The position numbers and the translations under genes are program-made. Under the pieces are notes generated by a model that ran no database searches, was not told the DNA's origin, and worked only from the letters and a program-made list of their open reading frames with translations. DNA of 64,000 bases, from contig NZ_LMEF01000023.1 in NCBI RefSeq assembly GCF_001427905.1, forward strand, positions 474,687-538,686, written 5' to 3'. Numbering within the stretch: position 1 is the first letter of the stretch; each line of letters starts with the position of its first letter. The stretch comes from Flavobacterium sp. Root420 (lineage in GTDB: Bacteria > Bacteroidota > Bacteroidia > Flavobacteriales > Flavobacteriaceae). Below, piece after piece: positions 7,180 through 16,950 of the stretch.

Positions 7180-10100
7180 TTAACCTTGTTTTGTATTTAA
7201 AGCTCCAATTATCAAATTATCCTTTATGTAATAGGCACCGCTGAACTCCAACATGCCTAGATATTTTTTTCTAAAAGTACTACCTCCAATAACTTCTTTT
7301 TCACCTAGAATTGTCCAGGCAATTTTTAAGTTATTTTCCTCAAGATACTTTAAAAACGGCTCTTTTCTAATTAAAAAGTTAGCTGTAGAGTTGTTGTTAG
7401 CACTTGTATCAAAACAAATTAGATCATCATTCGAATTTAGAAATTCACCTTCTTTATTTGAGTACTGGAGTTTCATACCTGTAAAAATCCCTAAACCTGG
7501 CTTCATAAAAGTGATTGTTTCTTCTTTAGATTTATCAAATTCTTCTTCCCACATGTATGTTTCTACAGGTATAAATACTGAAGAAACTAATTTACCCGTT
7601 TTTCTGTCATGTACATCCCACTTATCATTAACATAATTTTCATAACAAATGTCTTTATAAGCTTGCGACCAATAATATTCTCTATTAAAAACTTCATACT
7701 TTTCTCTGTTCTCGGGCATCCATCTTCCCATAAATTCTTGATTCGCTGACCAACTTGTAAAAGTATCAAAATCCTTTTCTTCTAAAATATAAGCTCTGAT
7801 TTGACACCACATCCTTTTGTGCTGTTTATCCCATTTTTCTTCGCCGATTTTTTTTTCTTCTGCCCATTCGGGATGTCCTTCTAAAACAAGCCACTCATTA
7901 CCATCAGTATCATTTAAACTGATTAAATTTTCAATAACTGGCAGATTGTCGGTTTTCTTTACCCAATCTTCAAAAGAACAATCCCAATTAAATGTATCTT
8001 TATAGGTCCACCAATATTCTTTTTTTTCATCTTCTTGATAAGTTGTCGTTGCTTTTATTAAAATTGTAGGATCTATATCTCTTACGTAAGGATTCCAAGG
8101 TCCTTGGTATAGCTCTTCTTTTTCGTCATTAGCCCACCTTTCAAATTTCCTAAAATTATCAGATACTCTCGCTGCTAGTTCGTATAATGCAAGCCATTGA
8201 TATTTTTTACCTATTCTTTCAATAGTGGCCGCTTTTCTTCCAATGTATTCTAGATTGTTATCATATTCACCATGTTTTTCAACATCGTAACCGTACTTAT
8301 TAAAAATCCATTCAACCGCAATATTACTTAGGTCATTTGGGTTTACATCCCACGTTCTTAATGCGCTCTGAAAAGTATAACGTCCAAAATCACCATATCC
8401 ACCAGTACCTCTTCCATATTCAGTTGTCATCGAACTTAAAATCGCATCCTGTGACCAATATATTTTTTTGAAATTGGGATCATCATAATCAATTTTATAT
8501 AATTTGTCTAGTTCTTCATTTGACAAGACCGTTTCTGGAAAATTACTTCTATAAGGAGGTCTTACATCCACAATATCGAAAGATAAATTCATCTTTAAAT
8601 AATAACTATATTCAATAACTCCTCTCGCATAATCACGCAATAAAATATGTGGATAAACTTCCTCTTTTTCCTTGAATATTGTTTGATATATATATTCACT
8701 TAAGCTAGTAAGTTTTTCTATCTGCTTAGTTCTTAAACTGCATCCATAAGCCACAGCAAAAAGTCTTTCATAAACTGATGGATCGTTAACGTTCTCAAAA
8801 AAAATCAAAACCTCAATTAATACATCAATTCTATTTTGAAGCAAATTTACTAATGCCTTTGTAGAACTATCCCTTAATTCTCTGTTTGTAGATGTATGAA
8901 ACCAAGCTAACGTAATACTTGTTAATTTAATCGATTCATCGGAGATATGAAGTTTATCCTCTTGATTCCACGCCCAGTCAACAAGCCTTTTAAAAGAAGA
9001 ATCATCCTCAAATTTATCTTTTAATATCGTAGTCCATGATGCATCTCGATCTGCCATGCTGAGACCAGATAAATGATTATTTAGTGAATATGCGTTATAA
9101 AAATGTTCTGGAACCGAAGTTATGGAGATAATTGTTTCCCAAAATAAATGATCAGTCTCATCGTAAGAAAACACAACTTTATTGATATACTCCGTTGAAC
9201 TTTCATTTATAGTTTCATGTTTTCGCCAAAGAAGACTTTCAACAAATGAGTCCGCTATTGTGTATTCATCTTTTAAATGAGGAATTAATTCATAAAATTC
9301 TTTATTAATTTTTTCAGGTATCTGAATAGAAAAAGCATCAATTAAACCTTTATTAAAATATAAAGCATTTTCATCCTCAATATACTTATAAAAACTTCCT
9401 CCGTCTTTAAATTCAGTTTCCAAATCTAAATCTGTATTCAATAAATATTTACATGTAAGATGATCTTCAAACCTTTCATAAACCAAATAAATCCCTTCTT
9501 CATAACTATCTTTCTCAATCCAAAATAGATTCTTAGCAAAAACTCCTTCCGAAACAAGTTCATCCAAAAAAGTTCCTCTTTTACTAACAAATTTTGAAAC
9601 AATTTCTTCAACAATCTCTATTGCTTTTTCGTAATTTATATACTTTAGTTCATTATCTAACTTGTAACGTATAATAGCATCTACGCATCTATCAACTAAA
9701 TTAATACTGGATGAGTAATCAAACCTTTTAAAACTTGCCAATACAGCATTCACATTCTTGATGAAAAAATTAATGATTGAGCTGATTCCTTGAACACCAT
9801 CTGGTATTTTATTTTGGCCAGATTTAGATATGCCTTCACAAAAAAGTTTTAGGAATAATGGATTATGAAACTCCGGATGCAAAAGAGGTATATTCGGCAG
9901 TTGGATTTTATAATTGGAAAAAAATAATTTACAGGCATCGTATGCATTATTTCTAAATCCATAAAGCTTATTCTCGATGAGTTCTAATTCTTGAATGTCT
10001 TCTTTTGGAAATATTAAGTCCTTATAAGAAGATCGAACACTTAGAACCAAACCTAAATATTCATATTTTTTTACTTCCGAAATAAAACTTTTTATGTTCT

Positions 10101-11427
10101 CCGGCCAAATATACTTTCCTCTTCCTTCATTTAAAGCATCAACAAAAATTACAACTCTCTTTTTTGTCTTTTTTGCTCTCTCATTAATAATAGTTAAAAA
10201 TTCTTCTGAAGTTGTGTTTTTTATCTGTAGCCAGTTAAATATTTGAGTCCAAGTATTATCTTCTGTAGTAAATTGCTGCCCTAAAAGAAAAATGCTTTCG
10301 TACCCATTTTCAATTCGTTTCGTTACAATATCTCCCAGCATATGAGATTTCCCAATCCCTGCCTCACCTTCCAAAATTAAATAAGGATTATTAGCTGTTT
10401 CACATAAGCCATCTTCAATGAAATCTCTAAATTTATAAATATTACTTTCAAAATCTCTAAGATTTCTTAGTTCCGTTCCATATTTATGATAATACGAAAA
10501 TTCATTTTTTTCCTTTTGTAGTTTATATTCTTCCTGACTATAATACTGTTTTAATTTATTCGCAATTTCTTCAATTGAATCCAAAATGGTTATAAAATTG
10601 CTAAATCCTATTTCTTCATTATTTTCAAAATCTATTGCAGAGTAGAGCTGATAAATTTCATCAAACTTCTGCTCTAATAATTCAACATCTTCTTTTACTT
10701 CCTCTTTCTTTTTTAATACTTTTCTTCCTTTAATTAACAGTTCATCAACGTTAGCAGATATAGTTTTTTTAAAATCAGAAGTACGTCCAAGAGCATCAAA
10801 AATTTTTGACACTTCAAGAACGAAATTAAGTTCGGGAGTATATCGTTTTCCTAGAACAAGGATTGATTTTTCGCATTGATTCTTAAACCACACTTCATCA
10901 GGAACAAAATTCAATGAAGAATTTATAGCTGTAACCTTTTCGCGAATATCATCAACTTTAACTTCAATATCATTTAATTTTTCAACAATTTCAAATATTT
11001 TGGGTTTATAGTTTTCATCAAAAAACAAAGACTTCAGTTTTTTGTCTTCTTTTATTTTGGAAGTAAACCTCTCGTAGAAAAATTCCAATTCTTCACTACT
11101 AGGAACTATAATGTTAGGGTTTTCTTGAAATCTATGAAGCAAATCATCATAATTAATAGTCTGTTTTGCAAACAAAACATATTTATTCAATTCCTCAAAT
11201 ATTATCTGAGATTGAAAAAAATAAAACTTAGAGTGGTCTTCTCTTTCTAAATAATGCTGGCGAAATTCTGCTATCGTTTCAAGAATAATTTCTATTAATT
11301 GATTTTTATATTTCTTTTTCGGGAAAAATAAGTTTTTAATTCTACCGTAGCCTTCTTCTTTTGTGAATTGATCAAGAAATTTTAAACTGACGTAACCTGC
11401 AATCGTAATTAAAGTAATTGGTTCCAT
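7180..11427 (-). CDS. Avs-like STAND NTPase, probable antiphage protein
   Basis: A 1415-residue protein. A P-loop NTPase core lies at about residues 330-560: Walker A GEAGIGKSH near 354, and Walker B VVIFVDALNEG near 425, where DALNE is typical of STAND ATPases. Before it comes KRYTPELNF...IFDALGRT (about 194-216), which I associate with Avs (AVAST) family proteins. The C-terminal ~750 residues form a long sensor region with GRYTFQSAL, KYQWLALYEL and RDIDPT, also seen in Avs proteins. Known Avs proteins recognise phage terminase or portal and then activate an N-terminal effector. Here residues 1-170 show no nuclease motif that I can identify. It is a single gene, with repeat-rich DNA on its 5' side. 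Confidence 0.82.
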   Translation of the reverse strand: MEPITLITIAGYVSLKFLDQFTKEEGYGRIKNLFFPKKKYKNQLIEIILETIAEFRQHYLEREDHSKFYFFQSQIIFEELNKYVLFAKQTINYDDLLHRFQENPNIIVPSSEELEFFYERFTSKIKEDKKLKSLFFDENYKPKIFEIVEKLNDIEVKVDDIREKVTAINSSLNFVPDEVWFKNQCEKSILVLGKRYTPELNFVLEVSKIFDALGRTSDFKKTISANVDELLIKGRKVLKKKEEVKEDVELLEQKFDEIYQLYSAIDFENNEEIGFSNFITILDSIEEIANKLKQYYSQEEYKLQKEKNEFSYYHKYGTELRNLRDFESNIYKFRDFIEDGLCETANNPYLILEGEAGIGKSHMLGDIVTKRIENGYESIFLLGQQFTTEDNTWTQIFNWLQIKNTTSEEFLTIINERAKKTKKRVVIFVDALNEGRGKYIWPENIKSFISEVKKYEYLGLVLSVRSSYKDLIFPKEDIQELELIENKLYGFRNNAYDACKLFFSNYKIQLPNIPLLHPEFHNPLFLKLFCEGISKSGQNKIPDGVQGISSIINFFIKNVNAVLASFKRFDYSSSINLVDRCVDAIIRYKLDNELKYINYEKAIEIVEEIVSKFVSKRGTFLDELVSEGVFAKNLFWIEKDSYEEGIYLVYERFEDHLTCKYLLNTDLDLETEFKDGGSFYKYIEDENALYFNKGLIDAFSIQIPEKINKEFYELIPHLKDEYTIADSFVESLLWRKHETINESSTEYINKVVFSYDETDHLFWETIISITSVPEHFYNAYSLNNHLSGLSMADRDASWTTILKDKFEDDSSFKRLVDWAWNQEDKLHISDESIKLTSITLAWFHTSTNRELRDSSTKALVNLLQNRIDVLIEVLIFFENVNDPSVYERLFAVAYGCSLRTKQIEKLTSLSEYIYQTIFKEKEEVYPHILLRDYARGVIEYSYYLKMNLSFDIVDVRPPYRSNFPETVLSNEELDKLYKIDYDDPNFKKIYWSQDAILSSMTTEYGRGTGGYGDFGRYTFQSALRTWDVNPNDLSNIAVEWIFNKYGYDVEKHGEYDNNLEYIGRKAATIERIGKKYQWLALYELAARVSDNFRKFERWANDEKEELYQGPWNPYVRDIDPTILIKATTTYQEDEKKEYWWTYKDTFNWDCSFEDWVKKTDNLPVIENLISLNDTDGNEWLVLEGHPEWAEEKKIGEEKWDKQHKRMWCQIRAYILEEKDFDTFTSWSANQEFMGRWMPENREKYEVFNREYYWSQAYKDICYENYVNDKWDVHDRKTGKLVSSVFIPVETYMWEEEFDKSKEETITFMKPGLGIFTGMKLQYSNKEGEFLNSNDDLICFDTSANNNSTANFLIRKEPFLKYLEENNLKIAWTILGEKEVIGGSTFRKKYLGMLEFSGAYYIKDNLIIGALNTKQG

Positions 11428-11967
11428 GTATGTTAGCTTTTATCTTTATTTAAGTGTTATTATATTTCCTTTTATAAAATACTTTAACATTAAGGTTTAC
11501 TAAAAAAACACCTTTTTTGAAATTAATTTTGATAATAAGCTTCTATTATATTCTCTTATTTTCATTTCATTTTCTTAAATCACATGCTAAGTTAAAATTA
11601 TCTCTTAAAAACGTAAAAAAAATGATACATTTTTAAAATTAATTAAAAATTAAATAAAAAAATAGTTTAATCTACGTGAATTTTTGGAGCTTCTTTTAGT
11701 AGTACGGCATAAAAAACTCCGATCGCACGGATTTGTAATCCGTGCCCGCAAAGTATATCCTAACAGATTTAAAAAAAGAAAATCCGGTTTTTATTAATAT
11801 AGCAACGGGGACAGAAAGAATTTCCGCGCTATTGTTACGCATATCCGAGCGATCGGATAATCGAGATGTGATTGTATTTGAAACAAAAATTCATTTTTAT
11901 CAATAAAGATGCCTTCCTTTTCCAAATACTGGAAAATGTAATTGTAATTCTCGGTCATTGTTTAGGA
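11428..11967. other. Non-coding, AT-rich stretch with palindromes
   Basis: No open frame looks real. It holds the GCACGGATT-TGT-AATCCGTGC palindrome (11725-11745) and a second GC-rich patch, ATCCGAGCGATCGGAT, around 11846-11862. The latter resembles sequences near 13081 and 16072. Confidence 0.5.
11725..11745. repeat. Palindromic repeat GCACGGATT-TGT-AATCCGTGC
   Basis: Perfect 9-bp arms with a 3-base loop. A second copy with one arm mismatch is at 13086-13106. The two flank the thioredoxin-like gene. They look like REP-type elements, but no REP-associated transposase gene is visible here. Confidence 0.75.
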
Positions 11968-13020
11968 TTATTTTAAATTTTTTTTGAGGAATTTTTCTAA
12001 ATCTTCGGGGCTAATATTGCTTGCAACTATTTTACCTTCGGGGTTAATTAAAAAATTTGATGGGGTAAAAGAAATGTATTTTTTTACAGCTTCGCTATTG
12101 TCAATACCTCTTTTTTCAATCAAATTTTTCCATTTTAGATCATGCATATTCAAGAAATTTTGCCATTGTTGCAAATCTTTATCAACGGAAACTGCTAAAA
12201 TTTCAAAATTCCTGTCTTTATATAAATCATGAATCTTTTGTAATTTAGGAAATGCAGCGATACAGATACTACAATAAGTTGCCCAAAAATCTATAAGATA
12301 CCATTTCCCTTTTAAATATACAGTTTTAAATACAATATTGTTTTCATCCGGCAATTCAAAATCATAAACCATATCGTTTACATTTATGTCGTTTTTAGGA
12401 TATAGTTTTTTTTCTATAATATAAATAGTGCTTTCTCGTTGATTTTTTTTATCTAATTTACTATATATTTTTTTTAATTGATTTTTATCCAAGGTGCTAT
12501 CCCAACACATTTCCTCTATTAAAGTACCCACATAATAATTTTTTGGGTTTTTAACTGCCATTGTGTTTAGCTTTCTGTATAACTTTTGATGTCGATCTTT
12601 AGCATATAAATTACTAGCAGCAAATCTTTCATAATCGTCCTGTATTAGAGCTGTTTTTGTACCTACAATTGAAGTTGCATGAAAAAAAACTGTCGTATCT
12701 CTGTCTTGGATTTCATCATAAAAAGCTAAGTTGATTTTAATGTTTTTATTTTCGAGAAAAAATTCTTTTTTCATTACACAAGTTTTTCCTTTCAACCAGA
12801 AAAATACATTTGTCATGTTACCTGATATATGCCCTTTGAAAGAAAATTTATTATTTTCTAGTAAACAACTATCTTTTTTATCAGCATAAGAAACGTATAA
12901 ATACCCTTTGTAATTATTTTTTAAAACACCCTTTAATGTAAAATAATCTTGACTGTTCTTTTGTGCTTGAATTAGATTAATAAAAAAAAATATGATAATA
13001 ATATAGGTTTGCTTTTTCAT
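11968..13020 (-). CDS. Secreted thioredoxin-fold (TlpA-like) protein
   Basis: A 350-residue protein with a signal peptide (ending LIQAQ). The N-terminal ~200 residues resemble the DUF4369-type beta domain often placed before TlpA domains in Bacteroidota. The C-terminal thioredoxin fold (about 215-350) has the redox motif FWATYCSICIAAFPKL, in which C-S-I-C replaces the commoner C-G-P-C or C-P-P-C. The cis-Pro is in FTPSNFLINPEGKIV. It probably reduces or isomerises disulfides in the periplasm. It stands between two palindromic repeats with no operon partner. Confidence 0.88.
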   Translation of the reverse strand: MKKQTYIIIIFFFINLIQAQKNSQDYFTLKGVLKNNYKGYLYVSYADKKDSCLLENNKFSFKGHISGNMTNVFFWLKGKTCVMKKEFFLENKNIKINLAFYDEIQDRDTTVFFHATSIVGTKTALIQDDYERFAASNLYAKDRHQKLYRKLNTMAVKNPKNYYVGTLIEEMCWDSTLDKNQLKKIYSKLDKKNQRESTIYIIEKKLYPKNDINVNDMVYDFELPDENNIVFKTVYLKGKWYLIDFWATYCSICIAAFPKLQKIHDLYKDRNFEILAVSVDKDLQQWQNFLNMHDLKWKNLIEKRGIDNSEAVKKYISFTPSNFLINPEGKIVASNISPEDLEKFLKKNLK

Positions 13021-13085
13021 GGGTAATCTTCTTGTAATTAGAATAATTATTGAGATTTAAATAAAAACGTTTATAAAACCCGATC

Positions 13086-13106
13086 GCGCGGATTTGTAAT
13101 CCGTGC
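13086..13106. repeat. Palindromic repeat, second copy
   Basis: GCGCGGATT-TGT-AATCCGTGC; it matches 11725-11745 except for one base of the left arm. It is joined directly to the next repeat family at 13107. Confidence 0.7.
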
Positions 13107-13232
13107 TCTACGAAGTGTTCTTCTTTACGCGGTGCAATCCCAATTTCTAAGGAACAAAAAAATTGCGAAAAGTCAGTCCTGAAGGCTTTCGGGATTGCAC
13201 AGCTTTTCATGAGAACACTCGAAGAGCTGGGG
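13107..13232. repeat. Two inverted copies of the GAAGGCTTTCGGGATTGC repeat forming a long hairpin
   Basis: The left arm (CTACGAAGTGTTCTTCTTTACGCGGTGCAATCCC, 13107-13140) and the right arm (GAAGGCTTTCGGGATTGCACAGC...GAACACTCGAAGAGC, 13181-13227) are imperfect inverted copies. Further copies are at 13801-13854 (inverted) and 14052-14104. Together they bracket the small lipoprotein gene. Confidence 0.65.
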
Positions 13233-13340
13233 AATAAAGATGCGGGATTTTTCGGTTAAACACAAATTTTCCAAATACAAAACCATCTTTAAATTCATCC
13301 TAAAACCCCAATCTCGCCAAACGGCTGTTAACTGTAGTGC

Positions 13341-13787
13341 TTATTCTGGTTTAAAATTAATTCCATTTAAATTAATTCCATTTTTAGTAACAAACCCTTT
13401 GTAAGTTTTTTTGTCTAATGACTTTTTTGGCTTTCCTTTTTTATCTACTGAATAAAAAACACTACAACCTTTACAGTTATATGCATATGCAACAAACTCT
13501 AAATTGTTTTTTTCCTTTTTAACAAATCCTTTGTATTGATAGCTAGACTGCTTTTTTTTAAAATTCAAAGTGTCTTTGTCAACGATAGAAATTAAATTTT
13601 TTACCACTAATACGCTATCATCTTCGAAAGTTAATATTGTTTGAAAAGTATGCCCTGGAGAATCAAAATATACATCTTCCTCAAACCCAATAAATTTTTT
13701 CCCATCTAATACATTGCTGTTTTTATTTTGACAAGATGCAAATACTAAAATAGATAATGCTATTATTATTTGAATTGTTTTTCTCAT
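13341..13787 (-). CDS. Small lipoprotein, function unknown
   Basis: 148 residues with a lipoprotein signal (MRKTIQIIIALSILVFASC, Cys about residue 19). The mature part is Lys-rich and beta-like, with a CKGC pair (AYNCKGCSVFYS) in the middle. I recognise no family. It is a lone gene bracketed by inverted repeats at 13107-13232 and 13801-14104, which hints that it may have arrived with them. Confidence 0.75.
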   Translation of the reverse strand: MRKTIQIIIALSILVFASCQNKNSNVLDGKKFIGFEEDVYFDSPGHTFQTILTFEDDSVLVVKNLISIVDKDTLNFKKKQSSYQYKGFVKKEKNNLEFVAYAYNCKGCSVFYSVDKKGKPKKSLDKKTYKGFVTKNGINLNGINFKPE

Positions 13788-14151
13788 ATTGAATATTTTT
13801 CCCCCGCTCCCCGAAGTGTTCTTCTTTAAGCTGGCAATCCCGAAAGCCTTCCGGACCGACTTTGCACCATTTTAAACAAATATAAATGAAAAACAGAGAC
13901 CTCATAAGTCTCTGACTTTAAAATTAATAGAATATTCCTCCTGAATGTAAAAAATCCACGACAATAATAAGAAGTAACCTTAAAAAGTCAGGAGACTTTT
14001 ATCAAATTTAATTATAAATTCGTCTAAACTTTTGGGCGCTGACTAGTCCCCGAAGGCTTTCGGGATTGCGCAGCTTTTCATGAGAACACTTCGGAGAGCG
14101 GGGGAAATTAAACTAGAAAACAATTGCCAGATAAAAAACAAATATTTCAAA
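13788..14151. other. Repeat-containing gap
   Basis: It contains two copies, in opposite orientation (13801-13854 and 14052-14104), of the GAAGGCTTTCGGGATTGC...ACTTCGGAGAGCGGGGG repeat, with about 200 bases of AT-rich sequence between them. No gene is seen. Confidence 0.65.
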
Positions 14152-14394
14152 CTACTTTAAATTAAGTGCTTTATCAATTTTATCTTGTCCAATAGTTAGT
14201 ATATACTGTTGCTTTTCCTGTACCATTATATCTACTCTATGGGAAATATTGACATCTTGATGCTCCAAAGCATCCAGAATTGCCTCATCTTCAGTGTTTC
14301 TCCATTCCTTATTGAGATCTTTTTCCTTACAAACTGCTTTGAATTTACGCACTAATGTAAAGGAATCACTTTTTAAAATGTTATTTTTTGCCAT
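14152..14394 (-). CDS. Hypothetical 80-residue protein
   Basis: A short soluble protein (MAKNNILKSDSFTLVRKF...), mixed charge, mostly helical by appearance. It begins 8 bases after the stop codon of the preceding barrel-like protein, so the two form an operon. I do not recognise it. Confidence 0.6.
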   Translation of the reverse strand: MAKNNILKSDSFTLVRKFKAVCKEKDLNKEWRNTEDEAILDALEHQDVNISHRVDIMVQEKQQYILTIGQDKIDKALNLK

Positions 14395-14402
14395 GATGTT
14401 AA

Positions 14403-15827
14403 TTAGTTAGGGTTAAAATTTATTGGGAAAACCAAACGTATACCAATGTTGTTTCTTTCAATTAATGTATAATCTACGTCGTTAGAATTAAAAATATTAG
14501 TGAAATTATAATACAGTTCAGCATTGATATTTGATTTTTCTTTCTTTTTATCAATAAATGGAAATACCACACCAAATCCGGCGTTGTACACTGGTTTTAT
14601 GTTTTGGGTATATTTACTTTTTGGAAAAATATGAAATCCTATGGCACTTTTGCTAAATGGAAAATGATAAAAATCAACATCGACATTTAATTCAGTTACA
14701 CCGGTTTTATAGGTTCCTGAATAAGCAAAGAATTTATCAGAGGTTTCCCTTATTTGATTTGAACTTGTTCCAATAGTACTGGTTTGGGTTACTTCCACTT
14801 TCTTTAAATCATTAAAATTACTTTTATACTTCATTGTTAAAGAGGATGTAAAGTAGGTTGTTTTGTAATTTGTTGGATTTAAATTGACATAAGAATATTG
14901 TGTTTTAAACTCATGGCTTATATAATTGTCTTTGGTGATTTGATTCTCATAAACTTCCTTTGAATCTAATAATCTAAATTCATCATTTTTAAGTTTATAC
15001 GCCAAAGAAAACCAAGAGAATTGATAACCTGCTACTTTTAACTTTGAAATATCATTTTCATTTAGTTTGTCAGCTCTGATATTATTAATTTTGAGTAGTT
15101 CTTTTAATTTATTGTAATCATTATTCAGCAATTTATTCTCAGCAATTTTAGCTGTATTTTGATTCTTTTTGAAAGTTTTATTATCAACTTGGGCAGTAAG
15201 TAATTCTTTTTCATAGGCTGTGATTGGAGTATTCAACTTTTGATTGAGGGCTGTAATATCGGTATCAAGTGTTTTATTTTCCGTATTTAATTTATCGTTT
15301 TCAATTATACGTTCATTGTTATCGAAGGACTTTAAGATTTTAGCTTTGGCCGCAGCGTGGTCTTTTACGATTTTAGTGCTATCTTCCAGGTGTTTATCAT
15401 AGTCACTTTGATAATAATATATTGTTCTTGGAGTCTTTTTATATAAAAAATGATACTGAACTTCTAAACTTATATTGGTATTTAACTTTGAGTTGTTAAA
15501 AATGGCATAGGTTCCATCCGATATTCCTCCCATCATTTTGCCTGTAATGATATTACCATTTTCAAGAATAAATGTAGGACTGAAAGTCACTTCAGTTTTC
15601 TCAATATCCACACCTGCATAACTACCAACGTTATTAGCGGTTTGCCCGGTAATTAGTTTTGAAAAACTGGTTTGAATTATTGCATTAAAATCTTTATTGG
15701 ATAAAGTTGTGTTTGTCTTTTTTTGCAATACAATACTATCCTTATTCTTTAATGGCTTTTCTTTTACCGATTGTGAATAAATAGCAGTATTACTTAAAAT
15801 AAAAAAAAATAGTAGAAGTTTTTTCAT
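14403..15827 (-). CDS. Exported protein with coiled coil and barrel-like C-terminus, unknown function
   Basis: 474 residues from ATG 15827 (a TTG lies 9 bases further up). The signal peptide ends at TAIYSQ. After a beta-type N-terminal region there is a coiled coil rich in K, N and L at about residues 150-250. The remainder alternates aromatic and polar residues, and the end (NNIGIRLVFPINFNPN) is like an outer-membrane beta-barrel strand. It is probably an outer-membrane protein. The family is not recognised. Confidence 0.72.
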   Translation of the reverse strand: MKKLLLFFFILSNTAIYSQSVKEKPLKNKDSIVLQKKTNTTLSNKDFNAIIQTSFSKLITGQTANNVGSYAGVDIEKTEVTFSPTFILENGNIITGKMMGGISDGTYAIFNNSKLNTNISLEVQYHFLYKKTPRTIYYYQSDYDKHLEDSTKIVKDHAAAKAKILKSFDNNERIIENDKLNTENKTLDTDITALNQKLNTPITAYEKELLTAQVDNKTFKKNQNTAKIAENKLLNNDYNKLKELLKINNIRADKLNENDISKLKVAGYQFSWFSLAYKLKNDEFRLLDSKEVYENQITKDNYISHEFKTQYSYVNLNPTNYKTTYFTSSLTMKYKSNFNDLKKVEVTQTSTIGTSSNQIRETSDKFFAYSGTYKTGVTELNVDVDFYHFPFSKSAIGFHIFPKSKYTQNIKPVYNAGFGVVFPFIDKKKEKSNINAELYYNFTNIFNSNDVDYTLIERNNIGIRLVFPINFNPN

Positions 15828-16226
15828 AAGATTCAAATTTTAATATTAACTAAAAAAGGTATGTCAGGTTAAAAAAATAGATCTCATTTTAATCAGAATA
15901 TTTTCTTCTAAATTAAGAAAGTTTTTTCTCCTGAGATTAGGTATTTATACGTATTTTTTTACAAATGTTTTTATCTGGTCCTGTCGCATCTGTCAGTATA
16001 TTAAATACAAGTATTTAAGTAATTTTAAAAGTTAAGCTGTTAATTTACAGAATGATTTAAACATAGTTATCCGGGCGATCGGGTTAAAACTTAAGATGTA
16101 GAATATTTGAAATTCTTCTTTACTTTGCTTTTATTATTACGTGCAATTTCACATCATACAGCTATAATTTATTTATATTAGCTTATTACTACGAATAGTT
16201 TTAAGTATTATATTAAATTTTAAATA
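15828..16226. other. Gap with no gene seen
   Basis: AT-rich, divergent promoter region between 14403-15827 (-) and 16227-16706 (+). The only GC-rich patch is CCGGGCGATCGGG near 16072, related to patches near 11846 and 13081. Confidence 0.5.
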
Positions 16227-16706
16227 ATGGGTGTTTACACATATATAGAGGTTTATAAAAAAGATATGAGTTATATTAAAAGTGTAAACTCCATTTTAGG
16301 AATATTTCAAGTAGATTTTGAGGCCAAAGAAAAATTTAGAATAAGCGATAATTCAAAATCATTTTACGGAGGTATTAGGTCACTAGATAAACTCAAAAAT
16401 GTTGATCTGGGATATACCTACGAAATTTATGAGGACTATCTTAACCTATTTATGTTTTATGTACTTGCTAATGGAGATTATGGTGAAAGTGCAACAGAAG
16501 TGAATGGAAAAATCGAAAGTTTGTTGTTTGATCCTTCTCGAGTGATTAAAGGAATCGATACTTTATTGCAGATAATAAAATATTTCGAGCAAGAGGATTT
16601 AGATGAATTGCAAAAATATGGTGAAATAGAAAATTTAAATGAATTACGTGATATACTAAAGATGGCTGCCGAAGAAGATAGTTTGATTGGCTGTAAAACT
16701 GCGTAA
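16227..16706 (+). CDS. Hypothetical 159-residue acidic protein
   Basis: A cytoplasmic protein without signal peptide, acidic and helical at its C-terminus (LDELQKYGEIENLNELRDILKMAAEEDSLIGC). Its size, charge and location among orphan genes resemble immunity proteins of polymorphic toxin systems, but I see no toxin and no defining motif. Confidence 0.65.
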   Translation: MGVYTYIEVYKKDMSYIKSVNSILGIFQVDFEAKEKFRISDNSKSFYGGIRSLDKLKNVDLGYTYEIYEDYLNLFMFYVLANGDYGESATEVNGKIESLLFDPSRVIKGIDTLLQIIKYFEQEDLDELQKYGEIENLNELRDILKMAAEEDSLIGCKTA

Positions 16707-16731
16707 ATTATAATTTTTGATGACGTCTATC

Positions 16732-16896
16732 TTATTTCAACAACATTCTTTCCGTAATTGTTTTATTTGAGGAAGTTTCAATTCCGGTAACTTCGGCATA
16801 CTTTACATTTGGTAACCAAAAAGAACCTCCTTCAATGCGCACAAATATTTTTTCTACCTGTATTTTTTTCTGATTTACATTTACGAAAACATAATT
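16732..16896 (-). pseudogene. Duplicated 3' end of the DUF4833 gene
   Basis: About 165 bases are near-identical to 17535-17700, the last ~54 codons plus stop of the intact gene at 17535-18113. Only scattered substitutions are seen and no indels, so the frame is still open (FVRIEGGSFWLPNVKYAEVT...ERMLLK, stop), but there is no start. The copy and the intact gene lie in the same orientation and enclose one extra gene. Confidence 0.9.
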
Positions 16897-16950
16897 TTAA
16901 AGGATTTCATTTATATTAGCATTAAAATTATTAGCTGTCTGATATCCTTT

